Origin: Flavobacterium salmonis
GTDB lineage: Bacteria > Bacteroidota > Bacteroidia > Flavobacteriales > Flavobacteriaceae
DNA: 36,354 nucleotides
Direction: 5' to 3'
Assembly (NCBI RefSeq): GCF_903819435.1
Contig: NZ_CAIJDP010000044.1
Coordinates: 1-36,354, forward strand
Numbering within the stretch: position 1 is the stretch's first letter; each line of letters starts with the position of its first letter. The notes beneath the pieces are model-generated. The model did no database searches and was not told the DNA's origin. It saw only the letters and a list, made by a program, of their open reading frames with translations. The position numbers were made by a program, and so were the translations under genes. Below are positions 17,901-25,701 of the stretch, in pieces.

Positions 17901-18527
17901 TTTAGGTCAGCAGGATTAGACGCAACTGGAAGAACTCAGGTTTATGATAAATCGGGTAACATCGTTAATTCTTTTACTTCTCTTAAAGAAATTGCTGATA
18001 TGAAGTATATGGGTACAAACATCCCTTCTTACTTTGGAAGTTTTAATCATACTTTCACTTACAAAAAAGTGTCACTTTACATTTTAGCAACATACAAATT
18101 TGATTACGTATTATTTAAACCAACGTATGGAGGTTACGTAAACAGACAAGGAAGATTTAATCAATACGATTTAAATAGTGATATTGACCAAAGATGGAGA
18201 ACTCCGGGAGACGAGGCGACTACTTCTGTACCAGGTATCCAGGGTTCAACCGGGCTAAGTTATGTGAGGTATATGTTTGGAGAAGATCAAATTATAGAAG
18301 GAGATCATATTCGTTTTAGAGAGCTTTCACTTAAATATGATTTGAACAGCTTAATTAACAGAGGAACTATAACAGGTGCTTCGGTAACATTTACGGCCAG
18401 AAATCTTGGTTTCTTCTGGAGAAAAAACAAAGACGGTTTAGATCCTGACTTTTTACCATATACAGGTACTAACATGAAATTGCCGGCAATGGCAATGTAT
18501 TCAATTGGTTTAAATGTTAATTTTTAA
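14946..18527 (+). CDS. SusC/RagA-type TonB-dependent receptor with STN signalling domain
   Basis: A 1193-residue outer membrane receptor that imports a nutrient with energy from TonB. Order: a 23-residue extension before the signal peptide (common in STN-carrying SusC proteins), signal MKKSLLLSIFFFNIVAFAYS (24-43), STN secretin/TonB domain (about 45-110) that contacts FecR, carboxypeptidase-D-like regulatory domain (about 130-205; FGASVWVKGTKDGAVTNFDG), plug (about 215-345; LRGQ-like HRLEGQVAGLQL, IRGKSTL, AAAASIYGARAANGVMVI) and a 22-strand barrel ending in GLNVNF with a C-terminal aromatic residue. The start may be 14946 or the internal Met at 15015. It lies 10 bases before the SusD gene, with which it forms the uptake complex. 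The substrate is not visible from sequence. Confidence 0.96.
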   Translation: MKKNLSAKDCGIKSALWDKFLNVMKKSLLLSIFFFNIVAFAYSQKVTIKVKNQSVSSVLKTITRKTNVEFFYSDDVFNAQRRVDIAFDNADIMTVIKELIGDNYKAEFVNNKLIVIALNTKVKTTTASVIEEKVKIKGVVTNAKKENLFGASVWVKGTKDGAVTNFDGSYEIMAHKGDVLVFEYLGYKKTEVTVSESLIINPVLLEDVSKLDEVKIVSTGYQKLDRERSTGSFVALTAKDLEKVPVNNVLHRLEGQVAGLQLNILDSDNTFVYGTTFGDGQGRSSYNVAIRGKSTLETNAMPLVVLDGTPTELDIRTINPNDIEKITFLKDAAAASIYGARAANGVMVIDTKKGKQGQTRINFSQNYGFSNKPSLSKLPLMNSAQVLNLEQEFVDRNLVTDPASVTYMLTSPVSQGMDLMFQYKRGDITEAQRNAGLDVLRNRNTYGQAEKYLLQASTTQNYNLSVSGAENDYSYFMSGSYSKEETQAKGNSGQRLTLLSNQDFKLFNYLKMNTSLRGSIFNYNSNGLGLSPLGTSLNTLLPYDQIVGDDGNSVDYYRRYYSAQTIPLEQSGYLPWTYNYIDELKNSDRSSNELNFGATISATAPLLKGLDAVGTYSVENSSSSNDNMFNENTFYTRDRINSATSINGNGDLVYGIPKGGIYQNNEFGTSSYTMRGQLNYDGIIGQDHLINAMGGIEARETRETQDSRTLFGYNSKTQTSVDIPSQNYVDVNGYNYTLQYGNEHKDVRRRFLSYYANAGYTYKNKYTLTGSARLDDYNNFGVDKKLRRTPLWSTGAKWNIKDESFLKEVSLINSLALRASYGYNGNINLEVFPFTNISLSNLDTFSQQPYAFITAPANPNLRWEKTAILNFGVDFSILNNRLGGTIEYYQKDSKDLIVDFPISPFYGVQNNALKQNAATISGTGVDLSLNATILKAKDFTWDSGLVVSYNTSEVTDSRFQNYSQYLNGAGTTPPVEGYPLNSVFAFRSAGLDATGRTQVYDKSGNIVNSFTSLKEIADMKYMGTNIPSYFGSFNHTFTYKKVSLYILATYKFDYVLFKPTYGGYVNRQGRFNQYDLNSDIDQRWRTPGDEATTSVPGIQGSTGLSYVRYMFGEDQIIEGDHIRFRELSLKYDLNSLINRGTITGASVTFTARNLGFFWRKNKDGLDPDFLPYTGTNMKLPAMAMYSIGLNVNF

Positions 18528-18537
18528 TTTTTTAAAG

Positions 18538-19935
18538 ATGAAAAAGTATTTAAAATACATCACGATAATAGCTTTAGGAACAATTGTTTTAAGCTGTGAC
18601 AATTATGTCGATATCAAAACCGAAGGAAGATTAATACCGGAAGAAACAGAAAACTACAGGTATCTTTTGAACAATTCATATGCATTTGATATAACCTATG
18701 GTGCTGTAGATGTAACCTCAGATGATATTAGTTTTCAAAATGAGGCTCAGACCACTGCATTGGGCGCTTCTGATTATTATCGTCCATTTACGAATTTTTA
18801 TAAATGGTCAGATGTTCTGTATTTTGATGGTGAAAGAGATTACAATATGGAGAACATGTATAGTGCCTTGTATAATGCAAACATCGTGATCAATGAAGTA
18901 ATGAAAAGTACAAATGGAACAGAAGCCGAAAAATTAGCTATAAAAGGTGAAGCACAAGTACACCGTGCATTTATATTTCTAACCCTGGTAAATACTTTCG
19001 GAAAAGCTTATGATGCTGCAACATCAGCAACAGATCCCGGAATTGTACTCTTTACAACAGCAACCGTTTCAGACGACATAAAAAGAACTTCCGTTCAAAA
19101 TGCGTATGATATTATTCTTAGTGATTTAAACGATGCTGTAAATTCAGGTTTAAAACCAATTAATACAGGAAACAATGTAGCATTTCCTTCCAGAGCGGCG
19201 GCCTACGCACTTTTGGCAAGAACCTATTTATACATGCGAAACTATCCTTTAGCGTTAGAAAATGCAGAAAAGGCATTGGCCATTCAAAGTACATTAAATA
19301 ATCTGGAAGATTTTGAGTTTAATGCTTTTCCTACCAGAAGATTTGATAAAGAATTAATCTTATCAAAATGGAATGGATATACTTCTTTTTCTTACGCACC
19401 ACAAATTTTATCATTAAGTAATGAATTGATTAACTCATTTGATACAAATGATTTGCGTTATGTGCTTTTTACACAACCATCAAGCAATTTTAATTCTGAA
19501 TATACTTTAGGAAGAACGTATGCAAAAGAAGGTTTAACAGGAGAAAGCAGAAATGCAGGACCAACTGTTCCTGAAATGATGCTGATAAAAGCAGAATGTC
19601 TGGCAAGAGCTGGTTCCGGTAACTTAGCAATGGCTGAAATCAATAAATTAAGACAAAAAAGATTCAGAGCAGGACAATATGTTGCCATGACTGCGACAGA
19701 CAATAAAGATGCTTTAATCAAAGTGTTGGCAGAAAGAAGAAGAGAGTTGATGGGATCTGGTGGTTTTAGATGGTTTGATTTGAAACGATTAAACAAAGAA
19801 CCTGAATTTGCCAAAACCATTACGCATGCTTTTGCAGGACAAACGTTTACCCTTGCCCCAAACAGTGACCGTTATCAAATGCCTTTTGCCCCAATTTATT
19901 TCGAATACGCCCCAAACTTACAACAGAATCCATAA
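18538..19935 (+). CDS. SusD/RagB-type nutrient-binding outer membrane lipoprotein
   Basis: A 465-residue surface lipoprotein that lids the SusC channel and binds the substrate. The start is taken at 18538 because MKKYLKYITIIALGTIVLSC is a lipoprotein signal with Cys20; the frame opens a few codons earlier (18514, overlapping the susC end). The N-terminal SusD-like half shows the usual NANIVINEV, KGEAQVHRAFIFLTLVNTFG and AAYALLARTYLYMRNY TPR-type helices; the C-terminal RagB half contains LAERRRELMGSGGFRWFDLK, a hallmark near the end of the family. It is somewhat shorter than the ~500-600 residues of SusD proteins for glycans, in line with RagB types paired with peptidases. Confidence 0.95.
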   Translation: MKKYLKYITIIALGTIVLSCDNYVDIKTEGRLIPEETENYRYLLNNSYAFDITYGAVDVTSDDISFQNEAQTTALGASDYYRPFTNFYKWSDVLYFDGERDYNMENMYSALYNANIVINEVMKSTNGTEAEKLAIKGEAQVHRAFIFLTLVNTFGKAYDAATSATDPGIVLFTTATVSDDIKRTSVQNAYDIILSDLNDAVNSGLKPINTGNNVAFPSRAAAYALLARTYLYMRNYPLALENAEKALAIQSTLNNLEDFEFNAFPTRRFDKELILSKWNGYTSFSYAPQILSLSNELINSFDTNDLRYVLFTQPSSNFNSEYTLGRTYAKEGLTGESRNAGPTVPEMMLIKAECLARAGSGNLAMAEINKLRQKRFRAGQYVAMTATDNKDALIKVLAERRRELMGSGGFRWFDLKRLNKEPEFAKTITHAFAGQTFTLAPNSDRYQMPFAPIYFEYAPNLQQNP

Positions 19936-19951
19936 TTAGTTAATTAAAAAT

Positions 19952-19978
19952 GTGCACTCAGATTTCTTTTGAGTGCAC
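19952..19978 (+). terminator. Hairpin between susD-type gene and tlpA-type gene
   Basis: GTGCACTCA (19952-19960) and TGAGTGCAC (19970-19978) form a perfect 9-bp stem with a 9-base loop. It is followed by TAAATTC and then A-rich sequence rather than a T-run, so it may be a partial terminator or 3'-end stabiliser that lets susCD be expressed above the downstream genes. Confidence 0.5.
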
Positions 19979-19993
19979 TAAATTCAAAAAAAA

Positions 19994-22000
19994 ATGAAAA
20001 ATTTAAAGCTGATCTTATTTTTATTCAGTGTTACAACCAGCATATTTGCTCAGGATGCACCTGCACAAATACTGACTCTTTCTCCCGAGCATCCAAATCC
20101 AGGAGACGAAGTGACCATAACTTATAATGCCGCGAACGGGCCACTTGCCAATGCAATGTATGTAAACGGGGTAGTGTATACTTATGATAATTTTAAATGG
20201 ATTACCAACGACGTTACTTTAAAAGCGGCAGGAGATAAAAAGTGGGAAACCAAAATGAAACTTTCAGCCCATGCATCTTTTATAAATTGTGTGTTTAAAT
20301 CGGATACCATTGTAGACAAAGGAGAAAAAATGCCTCATGGTTATATGTTTGCACAAGTTCCAGGAGCTTACACTGGCTGGGGAATTTTGAGAAGCAGGGC
20401 TTTTGAGAATGAAGTACCCAATGTGGTGCATGACAGTGCGTACATTGCTGATCAGGTTGGTTTAATGTGGATAAATTACGAATTGCAGTATCATCCGGAA
20501 AGTCGTAAAAAGATTTTTTATTACGGATTAAAATTAAAAAAACTAGCATCAGGAAAAGAGCAATCTGTAGCTATTAAGAAAGAATTGCGCAGTTTATTAA
20601 CAGATACCAATCTTGATCATACCACACAATATGATGTTCAAAAAACATTGAATTTATTAGAAAATACAAAAGATAAAGTATTTTCAGATTCTGTGCAAAA
20701 TGTTTTGGTTACCAAATATCCTTATGGAGTTTTAGCAAGAGACAAACAGATTCAGGAAATATTTAGGGAAGTTGACTTTGCTAAAAAAGTTAAATCATAT
20801 ACGGAATTCGAGAAGAATTTTCCACAAAATAAATTTGAAGACGTTTATACAGATATAGAAAGTTTGTTTTATGATAAAATGATTAAATCAATTGTTTATG
20901 GTTATATCGTAAACAATAAAGATTACACTTATGCTTTAAATAGCGTTAAAAAAGTTTCTTTTGGCAACTTATTAGATTATCACTGGCATTTAGTGTCTAT
21001 TCCTTTTGACAGAGATCATGACGGAATTGAAAAAGCGTCAATAGAAACATTAAAGAACTATGCAGATATTATTATGCCGGAAATAGAAAACAGATTAACG
21101 TTTGTGCCAAAAATGTATGCCGGAAAATTATCATTAAAAGAATGGCAGGAACAGGCTTTACAAATGATTAGCAGAGAATATTTTACTTATGCTAAATTAG
21201 CAGAAGCGACTAAAAATTATGATGTAGAAGAAAAATATTTAGCTAAAATTAAGCCTCTGTTTGGTTATAACGATGCGACTTACAACGAGGTTTATACCAG
21301 AATGTTATTGAGAAAAGGGCAAACAGCAGATGCTAAAAACTACATGGCACTTGCGGTAAAACAAAATCAGGTAACACCTGAAATTTTAGCTTCATTAAAA
21401 GAAATTTATTTAAAAGAAGGCGGAGCAGCTGCAGGGTTTGATGCCTACTTAGAATCTTTGAAATCTCTTAGTAATATAGAAGAACATAAAAAGAAAATAA
21501 TTTCAGAATTAATTAACCTTCCAATCGCTGGATTTGAATTAGAAAGCAGCAAAGGAGGAAAAGTAAAACTAGCCGACCAAAAAGGCAAAATCGTTGTACT
21601 TGATTTTTGGGCCATGTGGTGCGGACCGTGCAAAGGTGCGATGCCGGGAATGAATATGGCGGTAAATAAATATAAAGCCGATGATAATGTGAAATTCTAT
21701 TTCGTAGATACACAGGAATATATCAAAGATTTTAAACAGCAGACTCAGGCTTTTATAAAAGAAAAAGGGTTTGATTTTAATGTACTTTACGACGGAAAAA
21801 ATCCTAAAACAGGAAAAATGGATGTAGTTTATGAGCAATACTCAAAAGCATTCAAATTTTCCGGAATCCCGGAGAAAATGATTATCGACCAAAACGGAAA
21901 ATTACGCTGGATGTCAAACGGTTATTTTGGAAGCCCAAGCGAATTGTTAGATGAAATTTCAATCATTGTCGAGCATTTAAAGTCAGAGAATAAAAAATAA
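19994..22000 (+). CDS. Large TlpA-like thioredoxin-fold protein, exported
   Basis: A 668-residue exported redox protein. It has a signal peptide (MKNLKLILFLFSVTTSIFAQ), a beta-rich N-terminal domain (about 22-130; HPNPGDEVTITYNA), a long helical TPR-like middle (about 150-510) and a C-terminal TlpA/AhpC-type thioredoxin domain (about 520-665) with active site WCGPC (542-546) in LDFWAMWCGPCKGAMPG. TlpA-type proteins reduce disulfides in the periplasm and receive electrons from DsbD-like proteins; a dsbD gene follows two genes later. Such large TlpA proteins recur in SusCD loci of Bacteroidota, but their substrates are largely unknown. Its stop overlaps the next start by one base. Confidence 0.93.
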   Translation: MKNLKLILFLFSVTTSIFAQDAPAQILTLSPEHPNPGDEVTITYNAANGPLANAMYVNGVVYTYDNFKWITNDVTLKAAGDKKWETKMKLSAHASFINCVFKSDTIVDKGEKMPHGYMFAQVPGAYTGWGILRSRAFENEVPNVVHDSAYIADQVGLMWINYELQYHPESRKKIFYYGLKLKKLASGKEQSVAIKKELRSLLTDTNLDHTTQYDVQKTLNLLENTKDKVFSDSVQNVLVTKYPYGVLARDKQIQEIFREVDFAKKVKSYTEFEKNFPQNKFEDVYTDIESLFYDKMIKSIVYGYIVNNKDYTYALNSVKKVSFGNLLDYHWHLVSIPFDRDHDGIEKASIETLKNYADIIMPEIENRLTFVPKMYAGKLSLKEWQEQALQMISREYFTYAKLAEATKNYDVEEKYLAKIKPLFGYNDATYNEVYTRMLLRKGQTADAKNYMALAVKQNQVTPEILASLKEIYLKEGGAAAGFDAYLESLKSLSNIEEHKKKIISELINLPIAGFELESSKGGKVKLADQKGKIVVLDFWAMWCGPCKGAMPGMNMAVNKYKADDNVKFYFVDTQEYIKDFKQQTQAFIKEKGFDFNVLYDGKNPKTGKMDVVYEQYSKAFKFSGIPEKMIIDQNGKLRWMSNGYFGSPSELLDEISIIVEHLKSENKK

Positions 22001-23424
22001 TGAAAACTCTAATTAAAAAAAACAAGAAAGAAAACTTAAATCTTTTAGTATTTTTAAGCTTCTTAATGATGATGACCAGCCAGTTTAGTTTTTCACAAAC
22101 TATCTGGCAGGGCCAGCATCATTCGTACAGGGTTATTTTGTCTGGAGATTTGGCGAAATATAAAACCGATTCTTTAAGTGTTAAAATACCTGAATTAGAA
22201 ATCGATAAAAAAGTAGTCACAACTGTAAAAGGAGATAGTATATCTTTTAAAAATGAAATGTATGGTTTTTCTTTTAAAGGAAAATACAATGAAGATAAAA
22301 GCGCAATTTCAGGAATTTTCAATTATTATTCAATTCCAAATACAGCAGTTGTTTTAAAGAAAGAAAAAGAAATACAGCCTCTATATTTTTCTCAGCATCC
22401 TAAAAAACCATATCCGTATCAGGTTATTGATATGACCTTTTTAGGCAAAAAAACAAAACTTACTTACGGAGGGACATTGACAATTCCGCAAGGAAAAAAG
22501 AAATATCCGCTGGCAATTTTAATCTCAGGAACAGGTCAGCATGAAAGAAATTATACCTATGCAGGCAGACAATTTTTTACGGTTCTGACTGATGAATTAG
22601 CCCGCAAAGGAATCGCATCGCTTCGTGTTGATGATAGAGGAATTGGCAAAACATCTGGAAACTTTAAAGAGTCAACAACCGGCGATTTTGCTGATGATAT
22701 TGAGGAGCAGATTGCCTATTTAAAAACAGATAAAAATATCGACGCTTCGCATATTGGTTTAATCGGTCACAGCGAAGGCGGAATGATTGCCTCAATTGTG
22801 AGTTCGGGAAACAAAGACGTAAAATTCATGATCAGTTTATCCGGAGTAGGAGTAAGCGGACTGGAAATGCTGAATCTTCAAAATACTGCCATTCTTAAAA
22901 GTTATAATTTTTCGGATAAAGTGGTGGCGAAACACATGGAAATGTACAACATCATGTTTAAGGTTGTTTACGATACAAAAGACGGAGAATCTGCGCAGCC
23001 TGCAATGGAAGTAAAGTTGAAAGAATGGATGCAAAAGCAGGATTCGACAACATTAAAAGAAATACATCTGTGGGACGGACGTGACAAGGATTTCCTGTAT
23101 CGTTACGGAAAAGATGCTGACAGAAAATGGTACCGTTACAGCATTCATTACAATCCGGAAAATTACTTACCAAAAATTACCATTCCGGTAATGGTGGCAA
23201 ACGGCGATAAAGACATCAGTGTTCCATATGAAGAGAATATCAATTCATTCAAAAAATACCTGAAAACAAAAGATCTTACAGCAAAGATTTATCCAGGCCT
23301 GAATCATATGTACCAGCACTGCAAAACTTGTACACAAAGCGAAGTCAAAGAACTAGATGAAGTTTTCGCCCCGGAAGTTCTCGACGATATTTCAAAATGG
23401 ATTTTGGCCCGTTATAAAAAATAA
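22000..23424 (+). CDS. Exported alpha/beta hydrolase, S33-like (serine aminopeptidase-like)
   Basis: A 474-residue secreted hydrolase. The N-terminus carries a signal (hydrophobic run near 14-32, ending in FSFS then Q), then a beta-rich domain (about 33-125), then an alpha/beta-hydrolase domain (about 150-474) with oxyanion region LISGTGQHERN, DDRGIG, nucleophile GHSEGG at Ser258, a likely Asp in NGDKDIS and His in GLNHMYQ. The N-terminal small domain plus hydrolase with GHSEGG is typical of the group near prolyl/serine aminopeptidases and of esterases, so both peptide and ester substrates are possible. It starts on the last base of the TlpA stop (TAATG), so translation is coupled. Confidence 0.9.
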   Translation: MKTLIKKNKKENLNLLVFLSFLMMMTSQFSFSQTIWQGQHHSYRVILSGDLAKYKTDSLSVKIPELEIDKKVVTTVKGDSISFKNEMYGFSFKGKYNEDKSAISGIFNYYSIPNTAVVLKKEKEIQPLYFSQHPKKPYPYQVIDMTFLGKKTKLTYGGTLTIPQGKKKYPLAILISGTGQHERNYTYAGRQFFTVLTDELARKGIASLRVDDRGIGKTSGNFKESTTGDFADDIEEQIAYLKTDKNIDASHIGLIGHSEGGMIASIVSSGNKDVKFMISLSGVGVSGLEMLNLQNTAILKSYNFSDKVVAKHMEMYNIMFKVVYDTKDGESAQPAMEVKLKEWMQKQDSTTLKEIHLWDGRDKDFLYRYGKDADRKWYRYSIHYNPENYLPKITIPVMVANGDKDISVPYEENINSFKKYLKTKDLTAKIYPGLNHMYQHCKTCTQSEVKELDEVFAPEVLDDISKWILARYKK

Positions 23425-23463
23425 TTCAATTTATTAAATAAACACACATAATATTAAGATGTG

Positions 23464-23568
23464 TTTGTCATTCCGAGGAACGAGGAATCTTCGTAAGATA
23501 TTCGACAAAGATTTGCGATTACTGCATAGAGTTTCTTACGGAGATCCTTCCTTCGTCAGGATGACAAA
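23464..23568. repeat. Imperfect inverted repeat of about 105 bp (MITE/REP-like)
   Basis: The element begins TTTGTCATTCCGAGGAACGA and its reverse complement begins TTTGTCATCCTGACGAAGGA; the two arms stay similar for about 40 bases (also sharing ATCTnCGTAAGA). It is GC-richer than its surroundings and lies wholly between genes. The form fits a dispersed non-autonomous repeat or REP-like element; copies elsewhere cannot be seen from this window. It could fold as RNA and separate the upstream genes from dsbD. Confidence 0.7.
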
Positions 23569-23610
23569 AAAGAGAATTCATTGTGGCAATTTAAAATCTA
23601 ACTTTTTATC

Positions 23611-25683
23611 ATGAAAAAACTAATCTGTTTTATCGTATTTCTTTTTACGATAAGTAACCTTACTGCCCAAATTTACGATCCCGTTTCCTTTACAACATCC
23701 GTAAAAGAAATAGGAGAGAACAAATATACTTTGAGTATAATTGCCAAAATTGATAAAAGCTGGCATATTTATTCTCAAAACGTTCCATCAGGCGGACCAG
23801 CACCGACAAATTTTACTTTTCCGAAGTCTAAAAACTACAAAACAATCGGTTCTGTAGCCGAGCCTGAGGGACATGAAGTTGACGATCCTGTTTTTAATAT
23901 GCGAATTAAATATTTTGCAGAAAAAGCAGTTTTCACTCAGACTATAGAACGTAAAACTGCCGAGGCTTTTACCATTAATGCGACTGTATTTTTTATGGTT
24001 TGTAATGACAACAGCTGTCTTCCTCCAGGAGAAAAAGAAGTAAAATTTACGTTCAAAAAATCAGATACACCGATTAAAAACGAAGATACAGCAAGTGCAG
24101 CAACAGAAGAGAAAAACACTGATTGGCCTGCAAAAGACGAATCCACTACTAAACAAGATACCACAAACAACACAACAAACTCTGTTAACACTGCTGGCAA
24201 AGACACTCCTGAAATTTTAAATAATTCAGCCGAAAAAGCATCTTCAGGAAAAACAGCTCCTGAAGAAAGCCTTTGGACCTTATTTTTCTTCAGCTTTTTA
24301 GGAGGTCTTGCTGCTTTGTTTACACCATGCGTATTTCCGATGATCCCAATGACGGTTAGTTTTTTTACCAAACAAAGTAAAAACAAAGCTGCCGGAATTA
24401 GAAATGCTATGATGTACGGTATTTTTATTATTGTAATCTATGTTATTTTAGGGAGTTTGGTTACTGCAATCTTTGGTGCTGATGCTTTAAATGCGCTGGC
24501 AACAAACGTAGTTTTTAATGTCTTTTTCTTTCTGCTTTTACTGGTTTTTGCATTGTCATTTTTAGGTGCTTTCGAAATAGTATTGCCAAGTTCATGGCTT
24601 ACAAAAATTGACCAGAAATCAGAAATAGGAGGTGCTTTGGGAATCTTCTTTATGGCATTGGCATTAGCCATAGTTTCATTTTCTTGTACCGGACCAATTG
24701 TCGGGACTTTATTGGTTCAGGCAGCAAGTCAGGCAGGAATTGCGCCAATTGTCGGAATGCTTGGGTTTTCATTGGCCATTGCATTGCCGTTTGCTTTATT
24801 TGCAGCTTTTCCGGGATGGATGAATTCGCTTCCAAAATCGGGAGGCTGGTTAAATTCGGTTAAAGTGGTTTTAGGCTTTTTAGAATTGGCTTTAGCTTTT
24901 AAATTTTTAAGCAATGCCGACCTGGTTTTACAATTGCATCTATTAGAGCGAGAAGTATTTCTTGCCATTTGGATAGCTATATTTTCTGTATTGGCCTTAT
25001 ATTTATTCGGAAAGATCCAATTGTCACATGATTCGCCTGTTACGCATATCTCTGTAGGGAGACTGAGTTTAGGAATTATCGTGCTGGCTTTTGTGGTGTA
25101 TATGATTCCGGGACTTTGGGGCGCTCCGTTACAATATATCAGTGGTTTTCCTCCGGCGAAACAATACAGCGAATCTCCAAATGGTTTTGGAAACGCAGTA
25201 GGACAGAACACAGAGAAAGCTGCATTACCGGAAGGTGCAGAAAGTGGTCCAAACGGAATTACGACTTTTCATAATTATGACGAAGGTCTGGCTTACGCGA
25301 AAAAAGTAAACAAACCCGTAATGATCGATTTTACTGGTTATGCCTGCGTTAATTGTCGAAAAATGGAAGAACGTGTCTGGCCGGATCCTAAAGTTTTGGC
25401 AGTTTTAAATAATGATGTGGTTTTGATTTCGCTGTATGTAGATGACAAAAGACCTCTGCCGGAGAATGAACAGGTGGTTTCTAAAATTACCGGAAAAGTT
25501 TTAAAATATACTGGACAGAAGTGGAGCGAACTTCAGATTTTAAAATACAAAACAAACGCTCAGCCGTACTACGTTTTAATGGATCATAACGAAAAAGACC
25601 TGAACAAACCATCGGCATACAATCCGGATATTAACGCTTATTACAACTGGCTTCAGGAAGGAGTCCGGAATTTCAAAAAATAA
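23611..25683 (+). CDS. dsbD: Thiol:disulfide interchange protein DsbD
   Basis: A 690-residue inner membrane electron carrier that passes reducing power from cytoplasmic thioredoxin to the periplasm. It has a signal peptide (MKKLICFIVFLFTISNLTAQ), an N-terminal DsbD-alpha domain (about 21-155) with Cys131 and Cys136 (CNDNSC), a low-complexity Thr/Asn-rich linker (about 155-215), a membrane domain of about eight helices (about 222-510) with redox Cys240 (LFTPCVFP) and Cys359 (SFSCTGP), and a C-terminal thioredoxin domain with Cys579-x2-Cys582 (CVNC). All three cysteine pairs are present, so it should be functional. It lies between the redox/hydrolase genes and an M16 peptidase and would serve the TlpA-like protein. 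Confidence 0.95.
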   Translation: MKKLICFIVFLFTISNLTAQIYDPVSFTTSVKEIGENKYTLSIIAKIDKSWHIYSQNVPSGGPAPTNFTFPKSKNYKTIGSVAEPEGHEVDDPVFNMRIKYFAEKAVFTQTIERKTAEAFTINATVFFMVCNDNSCLPPGEKEVKFTFKKSDTPIKNEDTASAATEEKNTDWPAKDESTTKQDTTNNTTNSVNTAGKDTPEILNNSAEKASSGKTAPEESLWTLFFFSFLGGLAALFTPCVFPMIPMTVSFFTKQSKNKAAGIRNAMMYGIFIIVIYVILGSLVTAIFGADALNALATNVVFNVFFFLLLLVFALSFLGAFEIVLPSSWLTKIDQKSEIGGALGIFFMALALAIVSFSCTGPIVGTLLVQAASQAGIAPIVGMLGFSLAIALPFALFAAFPGWMNSLPKSGGWLNSVKVVLGFLELALAFKFLSNADLVLQLHLLEREVFLAIWIAIFSVLALYLFGKIQLSHDSPVTHISVGRLSLGIIVLAFVVYMIPGLWGAPLQYISGFPPAKQYSESPNGFGNAVGQNTEKAALPEGAESGPNGITTFHNYDEGLAYAKKVNKPVMIDFTGYACVNCRKMEERVWPDPKVLAVLNNDVVLISLYVDDKRPLPENEQVVSKITGKVLKYTGQKWSELQILKYKTNAQPYYVLMDHNEKDLNKPSAYNPDINAYYNWLQEGVRNFKK

Positions 25684-25701
25684 AAAGACAAAAAATATCA
25701 A

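Noticed and set aside
24729..25211. 160-residue minus-strand frame inside dsbD
   Set aside because: Shadow of the membrane domain of DsbD; no signal, motif or promoter.
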